From: Streptococcus sp. HMSC074B11
GTDB lineage: Bacteria; Bacillota; Bacilli; Lactobacillales; Streptococcaceae
NCBI RefSeq assembly: GCF_001808705.1
Contig: NZ_KV794219.1
Span: forward strand, 1 to 45,742
Length of the DNA: 45,742 nt
Direction: 5' to 3'
Shown here: in pieces, positions 1-8,640 of the stretch
Numbering within the stretch: the first letter of the stretch is position 1
How the letters are laid out: each line of letters begins with the position of its first letter
Made by a program: the position numbers and the translations under genes
Notes under the pieces: model-generated
What the model saw: only the letters and a program-made list of their open reading frames with translations
Database searches by the model: none
What the model was told of the DNA's origin: nothing

Positions 1-1
1 G

Positions 2-28
2 GAGCGAGACGGACTGAAAGTCACATAA
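2..28 (+). CDS. possible C-terminal end of an upstream gene (partial)
   Basis: One frame reads eight sense codons (ERDGLKVT) and then TAA at 26-28. A terminator hairpin begins five bases later. Stop plus immediate terminator is what the 3' end of a gene looks like, but eight residues are too few to name a family. Confidence 0.35.
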   Translation, partial: ERDGLKVT

Positions 29-32
29 TCTG

Positions 33-59
33 GAGTGAAACAAAAGATTCACTCTTTTT
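33..59 (+). terminator. rho-independent terminator
   Basis: GAGTGAA (33-39) pairs with TTCACTC (48-54) across an 8-base loop, followed by five T. It would end transcription coming from the left edge. Confidence 0.7.
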
Positions 60-470
60 GTTTCACACTTAGGAAGTTTCTAGGTTTTATGTTATTAAAC
101 TAACCGAATATATAAGTTTTTTTAGCAATTTTGTATTTTTTTTCTAGATTCTATCTGCATTTCTATTTTGGTCTTTCGATGTGTTAATGTTCTTTTCTTT
201 ATTTTCATGTAAGTTTCTATTATAATTTAATCGTATTATAAATTACCTTTAAATAATGGTTTAATCTCTTTTTGTTATAGCTCCTATTGGCCTTTCCTAC
301 ATTATGTTTAGATCTATAGTATTTATCGAAGGTGTATCTAATATAAGAATTATAGAACTTATTTACTTAGTATTTGTATATATAAGTTTTTTTATTTTAC
401 CGAAACTCTAAAATATTTGATATAATGTAGGCAAAGCTATGGTCACCATTCATTTCAAGAGGAGATTTTT
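60..470. other. AT-rich gene-free leader
   Basis: About 410 bases without a credible ORF on either strand. The only signals I see are an extended -10 (TGA then TATAAT at 421-426) and a GAGGAG ribosome binding site at about 459-464, both serving the lipoprotein gene at 471. No clear -35 matches that -10. The stretch is visibly richer in A and T than the genes around it, and I see no repeat or hairpin of note. Confidence 0.5.
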
Positions 471-1619
471 ATGGGTAATAGAAGTATAGTAGGAAATCTG
501 TTTATTCTTATATTTAGTTTTTTAACAGTTGGTTGTAGTAATCAAAATTCTGATGTTTCTAGTAATGATATTAGTTTATCTACTACAACTAGTCAGTCAA
601 CTACTAGTAACGAGATAAAGTCTGGAGAGTCTAAGAAAGATTATAAAGATTTATACAAGCCAGTTTTTGAGGATTACAAAAAAATCCTATCTACACCGAA
701 AAATCTTAATGTGATTGCTAATCTCTATAAGAGTTTACAAGGCACTGAACGCCCTATCAATAGTTGGTCGGTTGAAAATGCGGTTTTTCAATCAGATAAA
801 ATGGGTTATGCCTATGCGGATCTTAATAAAGATGGTGTAGAGGAATTGCTAATAGGAGTTGAGCAATCTAATGGTGATTATTTTATTTCGGGTCTTTATT
901 ATCTTGTGAATGAGAAACCACTCCTTTTAGCAGAAGGCTTTGTTGCAGGTCATGGTGGTGCTAGAAATTCTATGAATATCTATAAGGGTGGTGACATCTT
1001 AGAATTAAGCTGGTCATCTGGTACAGGTGAAGGTAGGGGAGTACTTTATCATCTGAATTCGAACCAACAAGCAGCAAGTAAAGTTCAGGAACAGGACATT
1101 CGTGTCCCTGGTAACAAAAGTTTGCATTCTGATTTTGGTAAGACAGAGGCAGAATTAATGAATTTCAAGCAACTAGATTGGCAGAAATTTGAAGATTCTA
1201 GTAGCTCGGCTATCTCGGGAGATAAGCAAAGGGCCCCTTGGAATACTAGTAAATCTGCTAAATTAGAAGCTTTCATTAAAGGATGGGGAGAAAGACTTGG
1301 TCAACCGAATTACAAAAAGGGAATTTCTGGTGGTGATGTTGGTGCAGATAATCTCTATACCTTTGGAGATGGACCAAGCGAAAAAATGAATGCCGAATAC
1401 ACTGATACAGGTTTAGGAAATGCTAAGTATCGAATTGTGGAACGCTATAGTAACTGGGATAAATACCCGGACGTGCATAGCTACTTTTTTGCGATAACTG
1501 ATACTGGGGAAGCGATTGTTTTTCATTCTCCAACAACAAATGGTGGGATTATGTACTTAAAACCGACAGAGAATACAGAGATCCAAGCAGAGTTTAAACG
1601 CTTAGTTGAGGAAGAGTAG
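471..1619 (+). CDS. putative lipoprotein, function unknown
   Basis: The 382-residue product has a short basic N-terminus, a hydrophobic core (about residues 9-20) and Cys22 in the context LTVGC. This looks like a lipoprotein signal, although position -3 is Thr rather than the usual Leu/Val, so lipidation is likely but not textbook. A Ser/Thr-rich linker follows (about 25-50). Around residues 112-124 there is a DLNKDGVEELLIG stretch, which resembles the Asp-rich calcium-binding loops of FG-GAP/EF-hand-like repeats and supports an extracellular location. The rest I do not recognise. The ATG is preceded by GAGGAG at a normal distance, an extended -10 lies at 421-426 and a terminator follows at 1628, so the gene is probably monocistronic. 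Confidence 0.8.
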   Translation: MGNRSIVGNLFILIFSFLTVGCSNQNSDVSSNDISLSTTTSQSTTSNEIKSGESKKDYKDLYKPVFEDYKKILSTPKNLNVIANLYKSLQGTERPINSWSVENAVFQSDKMGYAYADLNKDGVEELLIGVEQSNGDYFISGLYYLVNEKPLLLAEGFVAGHGGARNSMNIYKGGDILELSWSSGTGEGRGVLYHLNSNQQAASKVQEQDIRVPGNKSLHSDFGKTEAELMNFKQLDWQKFEDSSSSAISGDKQRAPWNTSKSAKLEAFIKGWGERLGQPNYKKGISGGDVGADNLYTFGDGPSEKMNAEYTDTGLGNAKYRIVERYSNWDKYPDVHSYFFAITDTGEAIVFHSPTTNGGIMYLKPTENTEIQAEFKRLVEEE

Positions 1620-1627
1620 AAAAATGA

Positions 1628-1658
1628 AGAGTTTGGTCAAGGCCAAGCTCTATTTTTT
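1628..1658 (+). terminator. rho-independent terminator
   Basis: AGAG-t-TTGG (1628-1636) pairs with CCAA-g-CTCT (1643-1651), followed by a T-rich tract. It lies nine bases after the lipoprotein stop codon. Confidence 0.75.
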
Positions 1659-1771
1659 AAAATCCCTTCTTTCATTTTTATATTCTTTGAGTATTTAATG
1701 GTATACTAGTGTTATATAAGAACGTAAAGCATTATTTGATGATGATTCTATAATCCAGGAGAATAATTTCT

Positions 1772-2476
1772 ATGCCAAAAAGTGTGAAGTTTCATAGTAT
1801 TTATTATAGATTTGTTCTATTTATAGTTATTTTATATTTTTTGGGTGTTCATCAAATTGTTGGGCGAGGTATTCAAACAGTTACTATCTTTGATTACGCC
1901 TTCAACTTTCATCAAACACAGTTAGGGTATTCCCTTGTTTTATTAATTTTAGTTGGCATTGGTATTAATTTTCTTTTTCCTTGGAAATTTTATATTACTC
2001 AGGATGGGATATACATTAGAAGGTTAGATTTATTTGTTCCTTGGAGTGATATCAGTGGAGTTTCCCATGTTTGGATTAACAAAGGGAGTAATTTTAGCAG
2101 AGGGCTTGTTTTTTATAACAATAAATGTTTAGTTTTCTATCGTAATAATTATAAACCGATTTGTATCTATAATACTTCTTTATTAGCCTTATTTCTTGTC
2201 AAACTCTTTAATTCTCAGATAAAGACGAATATCTTATCGGCTAGTTTTGCTACGGGATTTAATATTCTATTGAATACATCAATTGTCTGTTATCTTTACT
2301 TTCTTGATTTAAAAACTCTTAATTTTAGTTATTTTTTACTTTTTTGCTTACTCTACTTTATAAAAATTTTTATCATTCCTTTATGCTTGGTTTCTAGTCA
2401 AAATTCTAAGTATGGCCCTTATCTGGTCCATAGTAGTTTCTTTAAGAGGAATGCTTCAGATGTGATTCATGTTTAA
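1772..2476 (+). CDS. membrane protein of unknown function, PH-like middle part
   Basis: The protein has 234 residues. Hydrophobic segments lie near residues 11-28 and 52-67, with two more in the C-terminal third (about 155-205). Between them is a soluble stretch (about 70-130) containing YITQDGIYIRR and VPWSDISGV. This strand-turn pattern with a W-x-DI motif is typical of bacterial PH-like membrane proteins. That is a resemblance, not a firm assignment. AGGAG stands at about 1757-1761, slightly far from the ATG, and an extended -10 (TGG-TATACT) lies at 1699-1707. A terminator follows at 2493. Codons are strongly AT-biased, as in the preceding lipoprotein gene. Confidence 0.7.
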   Translation: MPKSVKFHSIYYRFVLFIVILYFLGVHQIVGRGIQTVTIFDYAFNFHQTQLGYSLVLLILVGIGINFLFPWKFYITQDGIYIRRLDLFVPWSDISGVSHVWINKGSNFSRGLVFYNNKCLVFYRNNYKPICIYNTSLLALFLVKLFNSQIKTNILSASFATGFNILLNTSIVCYLYFLDLKTLNFSYFLLFCLLYFIKIFIIPLCLVSSQNSKYGPYLVHSSFFKRNASDVIHV

Positions 2477-2492
2477 TTTTATAAAAATGATG

Positions 2493-2522
2493 ACTTTCTA
2501 CTTTTGGGTAGGAAGTTTTTTA
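2493..2522 (+). terminator. rho-independent terminator
   Basis: A nine-pair stem, ACTTTCTAC (2493-2501) with GTAGGAAGT (2508-2516), including one G-U pair, is followed by a run of T. Confidence 0.7.
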
Positions 2523-2542
2523 TTATTTCTATATCGAAATAG

Positions 2543-2571
2543 TTGACAGATGTAATAAAAAGTATTACAAT
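2543..2571 (+). promoter_or_regulatory. promoter with embedded MarR-type operator
   Basis: TTGACA (2543-2548) and TACAAT (2566-2571) are separated by 17 bases. A perfect inverted repeat, TGTAATA-5-TATTACA (2551-2569), fills the spacer and enters the -10. A repressor bound there would exclude RNA polymerase. The MarR gene starts at 2610, so autorepression is the natural reading. A second perfect palindrome, TTCTATATAGAA, lies downstream at 2584-2595. Confidence 0.75.
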
Positions 2572-2609
2572 AAATTAAGAAAGTTCTATATAGAAGTAAA
2601 GAAGATAAA

Positions 2610-3059
2610 ATGGACAAGATGTTAGGGGGCTACCAAGCTCTACAGATTCGATTGTTGAATGGGCGTATCTTTCAAAAACTCTTGAGCAAGGAACCAGATG
2701 CCCAATACAGAAGTGAGCAGGGAAAAATTTTAACAATCTTGTGGAAGCAAGAGTTGGGTTGTGCTACCGCAACTGATATTGCTCTTGCGACAGGTCTGGC
2801 AAACAATACGCTGACCAGTATGGTTAAGAAATTAGAAGAACAGGGTTTGGTTACGATTAAGCCTTGTACACAGGATAAAAGAAAAAAATATATCTCTTTG
2901 ACAGATCTCGGTTGGGCGCAAAAAGAAATTGGAGACCGTGTCAGTAAAGAGTTAGGTGAAATTTTCTACCAAGGATTTTCGGATCAAGAAATCCAGGAAT
3001 TTGAAGCTTATCAAGAGCGTATTATCACTAATTTAAAGAAAAAAGAAAACGAGGAATAA
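2610..3059 (+). CDS. MarR-family transcriptional regulator
   Basis: 149 residues, the usual MarR length. The winged helix-turn-helix is clear in the middle: the ATATDIALATGLANNTLTSMV region (about residues 50-70) is the recognition helix, and a KKLEEQGLV / DKRKKYISLT wing (about 73-97) follows. The flanking helices would form the dimer interface. It is the first gene after an operator-bearing promoter and stands three bases before the SnoaL-like gene. It therefore probably represses itself together with that gene, the oxidoreductase remnant and perhaps the importer. The SD is weak (GAAG); a second ATG three codons in is an alternative start. Confidence 0.9.
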   Translation: MDKMLGGYQALQIRLLNGRIFQKLLSKEPDAQYRSEQGKILTILWKQELGCATATDIALATGLANNTLTSMVKKLEEQGLVTIKPCTQDKRKKYISLTDLGWAQKEIGDRVSKELGEIFYQGFSDQEIQEFEAYQERIITNLKKKENEE

Positions 3060-3062
3060 ATC

Positions 3063-3827
3063 ATGTCCATTCAAGCACAAAATGCACAAAATCTATATAT
3101 TCGTGCTATTCAAGATGGCCGTATAGCAGAAGCGCAAGCAAGCTCAGTAGGGGATACCTATATCCAACACTCGACAGGAGTGCCGGATGGGAAAGAAGGA
3201 TTCGCTGCTTTCTTTGCAGATTTTTTTAAGCGCCATCCAGAACGTGAAATCAAGATTGTTCGTACCATTGAAGATGGAAATCTGGTCTTTGTTCATGTGC
3301 ACCAATACCTTAACGGTGGAGAAGCCCAATGGGTGACGACAGATACTTTCCGTGCAGATGAAAATGGTCGTATCGTTGAGCATTGGGACGTTATTGACTA
3401 CTATCGCACACCTGAAAATGGACAACTAGATCAGATCTTTGGAGATTTTGAACTCAAGGACTTAGACAAGTCAGCGGAAAATAAAAAGCTGGTCCGTCGT
3501 TTCTTGACAGAAATTTTCCAAAACAAGGAGCTCGATCAATGGGAAGACTTTGTGGCAGAGGATGTGATTCAGCATAATCATGAGATTGGGCAAGGGAGTC
3601 AAGCTTATAAGGATTACGTACGCGAGCACCATGTGGCCTATGACTTTGTTTTCCAACTCTTGACTCAAGGAAATTTTGCAGTGAGTTATGGTCAGGTATT
3701 GATTGATGGCGTTGCCTATGCTCAATACGATATCTTCCGTTTAGAAAATGGAAAAATTGTTGAACATTGGGACAATAAGGAAGTGATGCCTAAGGTGGAA
3801 GACTTGACCAATAGAGGAAAGTTTTAA
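3063..3827 (+). CDS. SnoaL/NTF2-like protein with two repeated domains
   Basis: 254 residues made of two SnoaL-like (NTF2 fold, cone-shaped barrel) units, about 1-120 and 135-250. Both end in the same signature, 'GRIVEHWDVIDYY' and 'GKIVEHWDNKEVM', and both carry an 'IQH' motif after the first helices. The repeat suggests a fused dimer. Such proteins bind or convert small hydrophobic ligands; the substrate cannot be read from sequence. It is three bases downstream of marR and 13 bases upstream of the oxidoreductase, so the three were one operon, perhaps a MarR-controlled response to an electrophile or aromatic compound (inference). Confidence 0.85.
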   Translation: MSIQAQNAQNLYIRAIQDGRIAEAQASSVGDTYIQHSTGVPDGKEGFAAFFADFFKRHPEREIKIVRTIEDGNLVFVHVHQYLNGGEAQWVTTDTFRADENGRIVEHWDVIDYYRTPENGQLDQIFGDFELKDLDKSAENKKLVRRFLTEIFQNKELDQWEDFVAEDVIQHNHEIGQGSQAYKDYVREHHVAYDFVFQLLTQGNFAVSYGQVLIDGVAYAQYDIFRLENGKIVEHWDNKEVMPKVEDLTNRGKF

Positions 3828-3840
3828 GAAGGAGTACCTT

Positions 3841-4800
3841 ATGAAAGCAGTTGTGGTGAGCATTCCAGGTGGACCAGAGGTATTAGAAGTGGTCGAACGA
3901 CCAAAACCAGTCCTGAAGGCAGGTTGAACCCTGGTGAAAATCCAAGGATTTGGCATCAATCACAGTGAAATTTTTACCCGCAAGGGACAATCACCATCAG
4001 TAAAGTTTCCTCGTGTGTTAGGAATTGAGTGTGTCGGTCTTGTGGAGGAAACAACACGACCGGATTTGAAGATTGGCCAGCAAATCATTTCCATTATGGG
4101 GGAGATGGGGCGAGCCTTTGATGGAGGCTATGCAGAGTATACCCTTCCTCCCAATGAGCAAATTTATCCAATCAAGACAGAACTTGATTTGGAAAGTTTG
4201 ATCGCCCTTCCGGAAATCTATTACACGGCTTTTGGATCTTTTCTTAACCTCAAGATTGAGGAGAAAGATAGCGTGTTAGTTCGCGGAGCAACCAGTGGTG
4301 TAGGAATTGCCTTTGCTAAACTGCTGAAAGGGAAATTTCCTAATATTCATCTGGCAGGAACTAGCCGAAATTTAGCTAAAGAAGAGCAGTTAAAGGCAGT
4401 CGGATTTGATCAAGTGATTTTGGAGAAGGATGGTGTCTTGCACACGAAAGAGCAGTTCGATAAGGTTTTGGATCTTGTTGGTCCAAGTGCTATTCTCGAT
4501 ACTTTTGCGCGGACAGCAGAAGGTGCGATTATCTGTTCTTGTGGGCTACTGGGTGGACAGTGGACTATTCCAGACTTTGATCCGATTGAGATGCTCTCTC
4601 GCAATCTCTACTTGACGACCTTTGCTTCTGGCAATGTGTGTCAAGACAAGCTTCAGGCTTTGGTAGATTTTGTCGAGCAGTATCGTGTAGATGTAGGGCC
4701 TGAAAAAGTTTATAAGATTGACCAAATTCAGGAAGCGCATGCTTATCTGGAAGGAAGCCATTCTTTTGGTAAAGTTATCGTGAAAAATGAGGTAGATTAA
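3841..4800 (+). pseudogene. zinc-type alcohol dehydrogenase/quinone oxidoreductase, interrupted by an in-frame TGA
   Basis: The natural start is ATG 3841, preceded by GAAGGAG. The frame reads MKAVVVSIPGGPEVLEVVER..LKAG, hits TGA at 3925-3927, and then continues in the same frame for 290 codons (TLVKIQGFGINHSEIFTRKG...) to TAA at 4798. The stop sits where relatives, as I recall, have Trp, so a single TGG-to-TGA change explains it. The rest is an intact medium-chain dehydrogenase: GroES-like part, then a Rossmann part with VRGATSGVG (around nt 4275-4300). It lacks the structural-zinc Cys cluster, which suggests a quinone-oxidoreductase-like NADPH enzyme. A shortened protein could start at ATG 3934, but it would lose the first strands and has no good SD. 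The next gene's ATG directly follows the stop codon. Confidence 0.85.
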
Positions 4801-5529
4801 ATGATTGAATACAAACATGTAGCCTTGCGCTATACGGAAAAGGACATTTTAAAAGATGTCAATCTCCGCATTGAAAATGGAGAATTTATGGTTCTTGTGG
4901 GACCTTCAGGATCTGGAAAGACCACTATGATCAAGATGATTAACCGTCTTTTGGAGCCGACAGATGGCAATATTTATATGGATGGGAAACGCATCAAGGA
5001 CTATGATGAACGGGAGTTACGTCTCAGTACCGGCTATGTCCTTCAAGCCATTGCCCTATTTCCTAACTTGACCGTTGAGGAAAATATAGCTCTCATTCCT
5101 GAGATGAAGGGATGGACTAAAGAACAAATCATTTCTAAAACAGAAGAACTCTTAGCCAAAGTGGGGCTTCCTGCGGAAGATTATGCTCATCGTTTACCAA
5201 GCGAGTTATCTGGTGGGGAGCAACAGCGGATTGGCATTGTACGAGCCATCATTGGGGAACCAAAAATTTTATTGATGGACGAACCTTTTTCAGCCTTGGA
5301 TGCCATCTCACGCAAGCAGTTGCAAGAATTGACCAAGGCATTACATAAAGAATTCGGCATGACGACCATCTTCGTAACACATGATACGGATGAGGCCTTA
5401 AAATTAGGGGATCGAATTGCAGTTTTGCAGGATGGAGAAATTCGTCAGGTCGCAGACCCTGAAACAATTTTACAAGCGCCTGCGACAGACTTTGTAGCAA
5501 ACTTATTTGGAGGTAGCCTTCATGTCTAA
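4801..5529 (+). CDS. ABC importer ATP-binding subunit, osmoprotectant/choline type
   Basis: The 242-residue ATPase has Walker [10 protein letters not shown] (about residues 34-42), a Q-loop, signature LSGGEQQR (about 138), Walker [13 protein letters not shown] and a His switch (FVTHDTDEA). The closest families are OpuCA/ProV-type ATPases of glycine betaine, carnitine and choline importers. It lacks the C-terminal CBS pair found in many osmosensing members, so osmotic gating through CBS is not expected. It overlaps the permease-binding protein gene by eight bases, which points to coupled translation. As I recall, pneumococci have the same pair described as a choline/betaine transporter. The substrate here is inferred. 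Confidence 0.9.
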   Translation: MIEYKHVALRYTEKDILKDVNLRIENGEFMVLVGPSGSGKTTMIKMINRLLEPTDGNIYMDGKRIKDYDERELRLSTGYVLQAIALFPNLTVEENIALIPEMKGWTKEQIISKTEELLAKVGLPAEDYAHRLPSELSGGEQQRIGIVRAIIGEPKILLMDEPFSALDAISRKQLQELTKALHKEFGMTTIFVTHDTDEALKLGDRIAVLQDGEIRQVADPETILQAPATDFVANLFGGSLHV

Positions 5530-7039
5530 TTTGATTTCAACCTTTCAAGAGCGTTTTGGGGAATGGTTAACCGCTCTTGGTCAACACTTACAATTATCGC
5601 TTTTGACCTTATTGGTTGCTATTTTTCTGACCATCCCACTTGCGGTTTATCTAAATAGCCACAAAAAAGCGGCGAATTGGGTGCTACAAATTGCGGGTAT
5701 CTTCCAGACCATTCCTTCAATGGCTTTATTGGGTCTCTTTATTCCTTTCATGGGAATTGGAACCTTACCGGCCCTTACAGCTCTAGTCATTTATGCTATT
5801 TTCCCGATTTTGGAAAATACAATCACAGCCTTGAACGGCATTGATCCTAGCCTTGAGGAGGCAGGGATTGCTTTTGGAATGACCAAGTGGGAGCGACTCA
5901 AGAAGTTTGAAATTCCACTTGCCATGCCAGTCATTGTATCGGGGGTTCGTACAGCAACCGTTATGATCATTGGGACAGCAACTCTAGCTGCTCTTGTTGG
6001 AGCTGGAGGATTGGGCTCCTTTATCCTTTTGGGAATTGATCGTCGGAATGCTAGTCTGATTTTAATCGGTGCAATCTCATCAGCCATTTTGGCCATTCTC
6101 TTTAATGTTGTTCTCAAATGGTTGGAAAAGGCAAAGTTGCGTACAATTGTTGCAGCCTTTGCTGTTATGGTGCTTGGTTTGGGAGCAAGTTATGCTCCAA
6201 GCATGATTCCAAATAAAGAGAAAGAAAATCTGGTTATAGCTGGGAAGTTGGGACCTGAACCTGAGATTCTCATGAATATGTACAAGCTTCTCATTGAGGA
6301 AAATACGGATATGACGGTGACGGTCAAGCCTAACTTTGGGAAGACAGATTTCCTTTATCAAGCGCTGAAAAAAGGGGACATTGATATTTATCCTGAGTTT
6401 TCGGGTACTATAACAGAAAGTTTATTGCAGCCCTTCCCAAAAGTTAGTCATGATCCAGAGAAGGTCTATGAAGTAGCGCGTGATGGTATCTCAAAGCAGG
6501 ATCAACTCAATTTTCTTAAGCCTATGGCTTATCAAAATACTTATGCAATAGCTGTACCAAGAACGATTGCACAAGAATATGGCCTTAAGACGATTTCAGA
6601 TTTGAAAAAGGTTGAGGGTCAGCTAAAAGCAGGATTTACACTCGAATTTAATGACCGTGAGGATGGTAATAAAGGATTAAAAACTCTTTATGGCTTGAAT
6701 CTTAATGTTGTTACCATGGAGCCTGCTTTACGCTATCAAGCTATTCAATCAGGTGATATCCAGATAACGGATGCTTATTCGACGGATGCGGAGATTGCTC
6801 GCTATGATTTGGTAGTTTTGGAGGATGATCAACACCTCTTCCCTCCTTATCAAGGAGCCCCACTCATGAAAGCTGAATTACTCGAAAAACATCCTGAGTT
6901 GGAAGCTGTTCTTAATAAACTAGCTGGTAAAATCACTGAAAGCCAGATGAGTCAGCTGAACTACCAAGTTGGTGTGGAAGGGAAATCGGCTGAAGAAGTA
7001 GCACGTGAGTTTTTGGTGCAGGAAGGGATTCTAAAGTAA
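5522..7039 (+). CDS. fused permease and substrate-binding protein of a quaternary-amine ABC importer
   Basis: A 505-residue fusion. About residues 1-210 form an ABC permease with five to six membrane segments and the EAA-type loop ([23 protein letters not shown], residues about 105-127). After a last hydrophobic segment, about 230-505 form an OpuCC/ProX-like binding domain ([37 protein letters not shown]). Fusion tethers the receptor to the outer membrane face, so no lipobox is needed. I chose ATG 5522 because GGAGG precedes it at 5509-5513; an upstream in-frame TTG (5507) overlaps that SD. With the preceding ATPase it makes a complete transporter. A terminator follows at 7088. Confidence 0.92.
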   Translation: MSNLISTFQERFGEWLTALGQHLQLSLLTLLVAIFLTIPLAVYLNSHKKAANWVLQIAGIFQTIPSMALLGLFIPFMGIGTLPALTALVIYAIFPILENTITALNGIDPSLEEAGIAFGMTKWERLKKFEIPLAMPVIVSGVRTATVMIIGTATLAALVGAGGLGSFILLGIDRRNASLILIGAISSAILAILFNVVLKWLEKAKLRTIVAAFAVMVLGLGASYAPSMIPNKEKENLVIAGKLGPEPEILMNMYKLLIEENTDMTVTVKPNFGKTDFLYQALKKGDIDIYPEFSGTITESLLQPFPKVSHDPEKVYEVARDGISKQDQLNFLKPMAYQNTYAIAVPRTIAQEYGLKTISDLKKVEGQLKAGFTLEFNDREDGNKGLKTLYGLNLNVVTMEPALRYQAIQSGDIQITDAYSTDAEIARYDLVVLEDDQHLFPPYQGAPLMKAELLEKHPELEAVLNKLAGKITESQMSQLNYQVGVEGKSAEEVAREFLVQEGILK

Positions 7040-7087
7040 TCAATTCTCAAAGGAGTATTGGATTAGTTGATACTCCTATCAGTAAAT

Positions 7088-7111
7088 AAAAAGGATCAGA
7101 CGATCCTTTTT
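7088..7111. terminator. bidirectional rho-independent terminator
   Basis: AAAAAGGATC (7088-7097) pairs with GATCCTTTTT (7102-7111) around a four-base loop. A/T tracts on both sides allow it to end both the rightward importer operon and the leftward unit ending at 7113. Confidence 0.8.
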
Positions 7112-7112
7112 A

Positions 7113-7445
7113 TTATATCAAGGCTAACAAGAGGGTAAGCACAAGTGCGATTCCAATTCGAACCAGATGGTGGGTTGGATGGAAGTTTTCTTTTTGTTTG
7201 CCATTCCAATAGGCTCCGTAGCAAATCAAAGCACAGCCAATCAGCCAAATGAATAAAGCTACAATCGGCAAAAGGAAGTAGAGGATGAGAGATAAGGTCG
7301 CAAGGCAACTTCCGATGAATAGAAGTTGATTTCCTAGAGTATTCTTGCCTTTTCTTAATTCTGAAAGGCTGGCCAATAAATGAAGGAGGGCAAAGGCAAG
7401 GGCTAAGAAGGTTGTGATGATGCTAAAAATAAGATAAAGTGAAAT
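7113..7445 (-). CDS. small membrane protein, likely ATT start (or lost start codon)
   Basis: The frame is open from 7487 leftward to TAA at 7113. The only common start codon is TTG at 7374-7376, giving 87 residues, but it lacks a good SD and falls inside the first hydrophobic helix. Upstream, AGAAAGGA (minus strand, 7453-7460) stands seven bases before ATT (7443-7445). Starting there gives 110 residues, with helices at about 4-24, 36-56, 58-73 and 94-109, a coherent four-helix protein. Either ATT is used, as in infC-type genes, or an ATG mutated to ATT. The family is unknown to me. The gene is last in the sczA/HXXEE unit, 35 bases after the HXXEE stop. Confidence 0.6.
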   Translation of the reverse strand: MSLYLIFSIITTFLALAFALLHLLASLSELRKGKNTLGNQLLFIGSCLATLSLILYFLLPIVALFIWLIGCALICYGAYWNGKQKENFHPTHHLVRIGIALVLTLLLALI

Positions 7446-7480
7446 AGATGTTTCCTTTCTAGGATATGATTGCCTGAGTG

Positions 7481-7951
7481 CTATTTTTTATGACTGATTT
7501 TATGAAGAATCATAAATGAAACTACAAGATTTAAAATGATAACCAACAAGGTAAAAAGAGAGTAACCATAAAGTATAATTGGAAATTCATTTTTGAGATT
7601 GCATAGAGAAAACAAGCTCGTTAAAATGCCCGTTAACAAGCCAGGCACATATTTTCGAATAACGACTGTCTGAATCAGATGTCCGAAAACATGGTAGATA
7701 TAAGCAATTACAATGGTTGCGTAAATGGTATAGTTGTTAAACCAGTAACTAAGGAAAAGCGAAAGAAGTAGGATCAAAAATTGCTCTAAGACAATAGCAT
7801 TGAAAGCAAAAGGCGTGTAATAAGAAAGGATTAGATTATCTGGAAACTGCGCTGATATTTTTTTGACAAAGGATGGCATCCAAACGATTTCTTCGAGTTC
7901 GTGAAGCATGAATAGTGATGGAAATAGAAAATAAAATTGCACGCTGGTCAT
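7481..7951 (-). CDS. HXXEE domain membrane protein
   Basis: 156 residues. The name-giving motif HELEE is at residues 17-21, followed by conserved-type F-N-A (about 50) and H-x-x-G-H (HVFGH, about 88-92) in hydrophobic surroundings. These His/Glu positions form the conserved polar core of the HXXEE family, whose biochemical role is not established as far as I know. Four to five membrane helices are visible. AAAGGAG is well placed before ATG 7951. The gene begins 15 bases after the regulator's stop, so it is co-transcribed with it. Placement beside a zinc efflux locus and possible metal-ligand residues make a metal link conceivable but unproven. Confidence 0.8.
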   Translation of the reverse strand: MTSVQFYFLFPSLFMLHELEEIVWMPSFVKKISAQFPDNLILSYYTPFAFNAIVLEQFLILLLSLFLSYWFNNYTIYATIVIAYIYHVFGHLIQTVVIRKYVPGLLTGILTSLFSLCNLKNEFPIILYGYSLFTLLVIILNLVVSFMILHKISHKK

Positions 7952-7966
7952 TGAAAATACTCCTTT

Positions 7967-8506
7967 CTAGTTCGAACCCACTTTTAAAATCTCCAAATAA
8001 AACTGGATAACTTCTTGTTCTGTGTAAGATTTCCCCTTTTTCAGCCACCAGGTCAATGTTTCGATAAAGTTAGTTACAACATAGTGTTTGAGATAAGAAG
8101 CAGGAATATTAGGATAGGAAACTTGCAAGTCCTCTGCGACCATAGGATAAACATGGTGTTCCAATTCTTTCTGCAATTGACGGAGGAAGTAGTCGTTTTT
8201 AGAGAAAAGAAGACTGGTGACGTGGTCCTGATTTTTCTTAAAATGTGAAAAGATATGAGCCAAATAAGCTTCTGTAGATATATTTTCCTCACGTTCAAAA
8301 AGATGATGAAAGAGATAACGGCAGAGCTCGTCTAGAAGCAGTTCCTTACTTTCATAGTGACTGTAAAAGGTGGAGCGACCGACATCTGCTAGGTCAATAA
8401 TCTCCTGAACTGTGATGGATTCGTAATCTTCTTGATTCAATAATTGTAAAAAAGCAGTATAGATAGCTTTTCGTGTCTTGGTAATGCGACGGTCTTGACT
8501 AGTCAT
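7967..8506 (-). CDS. sczA: TetR-family regulator, SczA-like (zinc response, activator of czcD)
   Basis: 179 residues. The N-terminal TetR helix-turn-helix is clear (ITVQEIIDLADVGRSTFYSHY, residues about 31-51), followed by an all-helical ligand domain. Position and divergent orientation relative to the cation exporter czcD match pneumococcal SczA, which activates czcD when zinc is high. The ligand domain has several His residues (HHLF, HVYP, H in YLKHY) that could bind metal, though I cannot say which do. The divergent gap contains a TGAAC-5-GTTCA palindrome (8517-8531) as a likely binding site. It heads a leftward unit with the HXXEE and small membrane genes. Confidence 0.85.
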   Translation of the reverse strand: MTSQDRRITKTRKAIYTAFLQLLNQEDYESITVQEIIDLADVGRSTFYSHYESKELLLDELCRYLFHHLFEREENISTEAYLAHIFSHFKKNQDHVTSLLFSKNDYFLRQLQKELEHHVYPMVAEDLQVSYPNIPASYLKHYVVTNFIETLTWWLKKGKSYTEQEVIQFYLEILKVGSN

Positions 8507-8516
8507 ATGGACACTT

Positions 8517-8531
8517 TGAACAAATCGTTCA
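8517..8531. promoter_or_regulatory. candidate SczA operator
   Basis: A perfect interrupted palindrome, TGAAC-aaatc-GTTCA, lies ten bases upstream of the sczA start and about 110 bases before czcD. As I recall, the published SczA site is built on TGAACA/TGTTCA half-sites, which fits. Confidence 0.6.
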
Positions 8532-8640
8532 GTAACTTACAAAGAGAACAGTTTGCCCCTATCCTTTCTTTTCGGAGTAAGAGATAATACTAGTAAAGGG
8601 AATATTTATACTACTATTATACCAAAGGAGGACGGAAAAA

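Noticed and set aside
1..470. Possible insertion-sequence remnant in the AT-rich leader
   Set aside because: I found no transposase fragment, terminal inverted repeat or target duplication.
3925..3927. TGA as a recoded (selenocysteine or Trp) codon
   Set aside because: No stem-loop typical of a selenocysteine insertion element is visible after it, streptococci use TGA as stop, and other genes here end in TGA (for example trpG). A nonsense mutation is simpler.
4546..4818. 90-codon minus-strand frame opposite the dehydrogenase remnant
   Set aside because: It mirrors coding sequence on the plus strand, has no ribosome site and spans a gene junction; a shadow frame.
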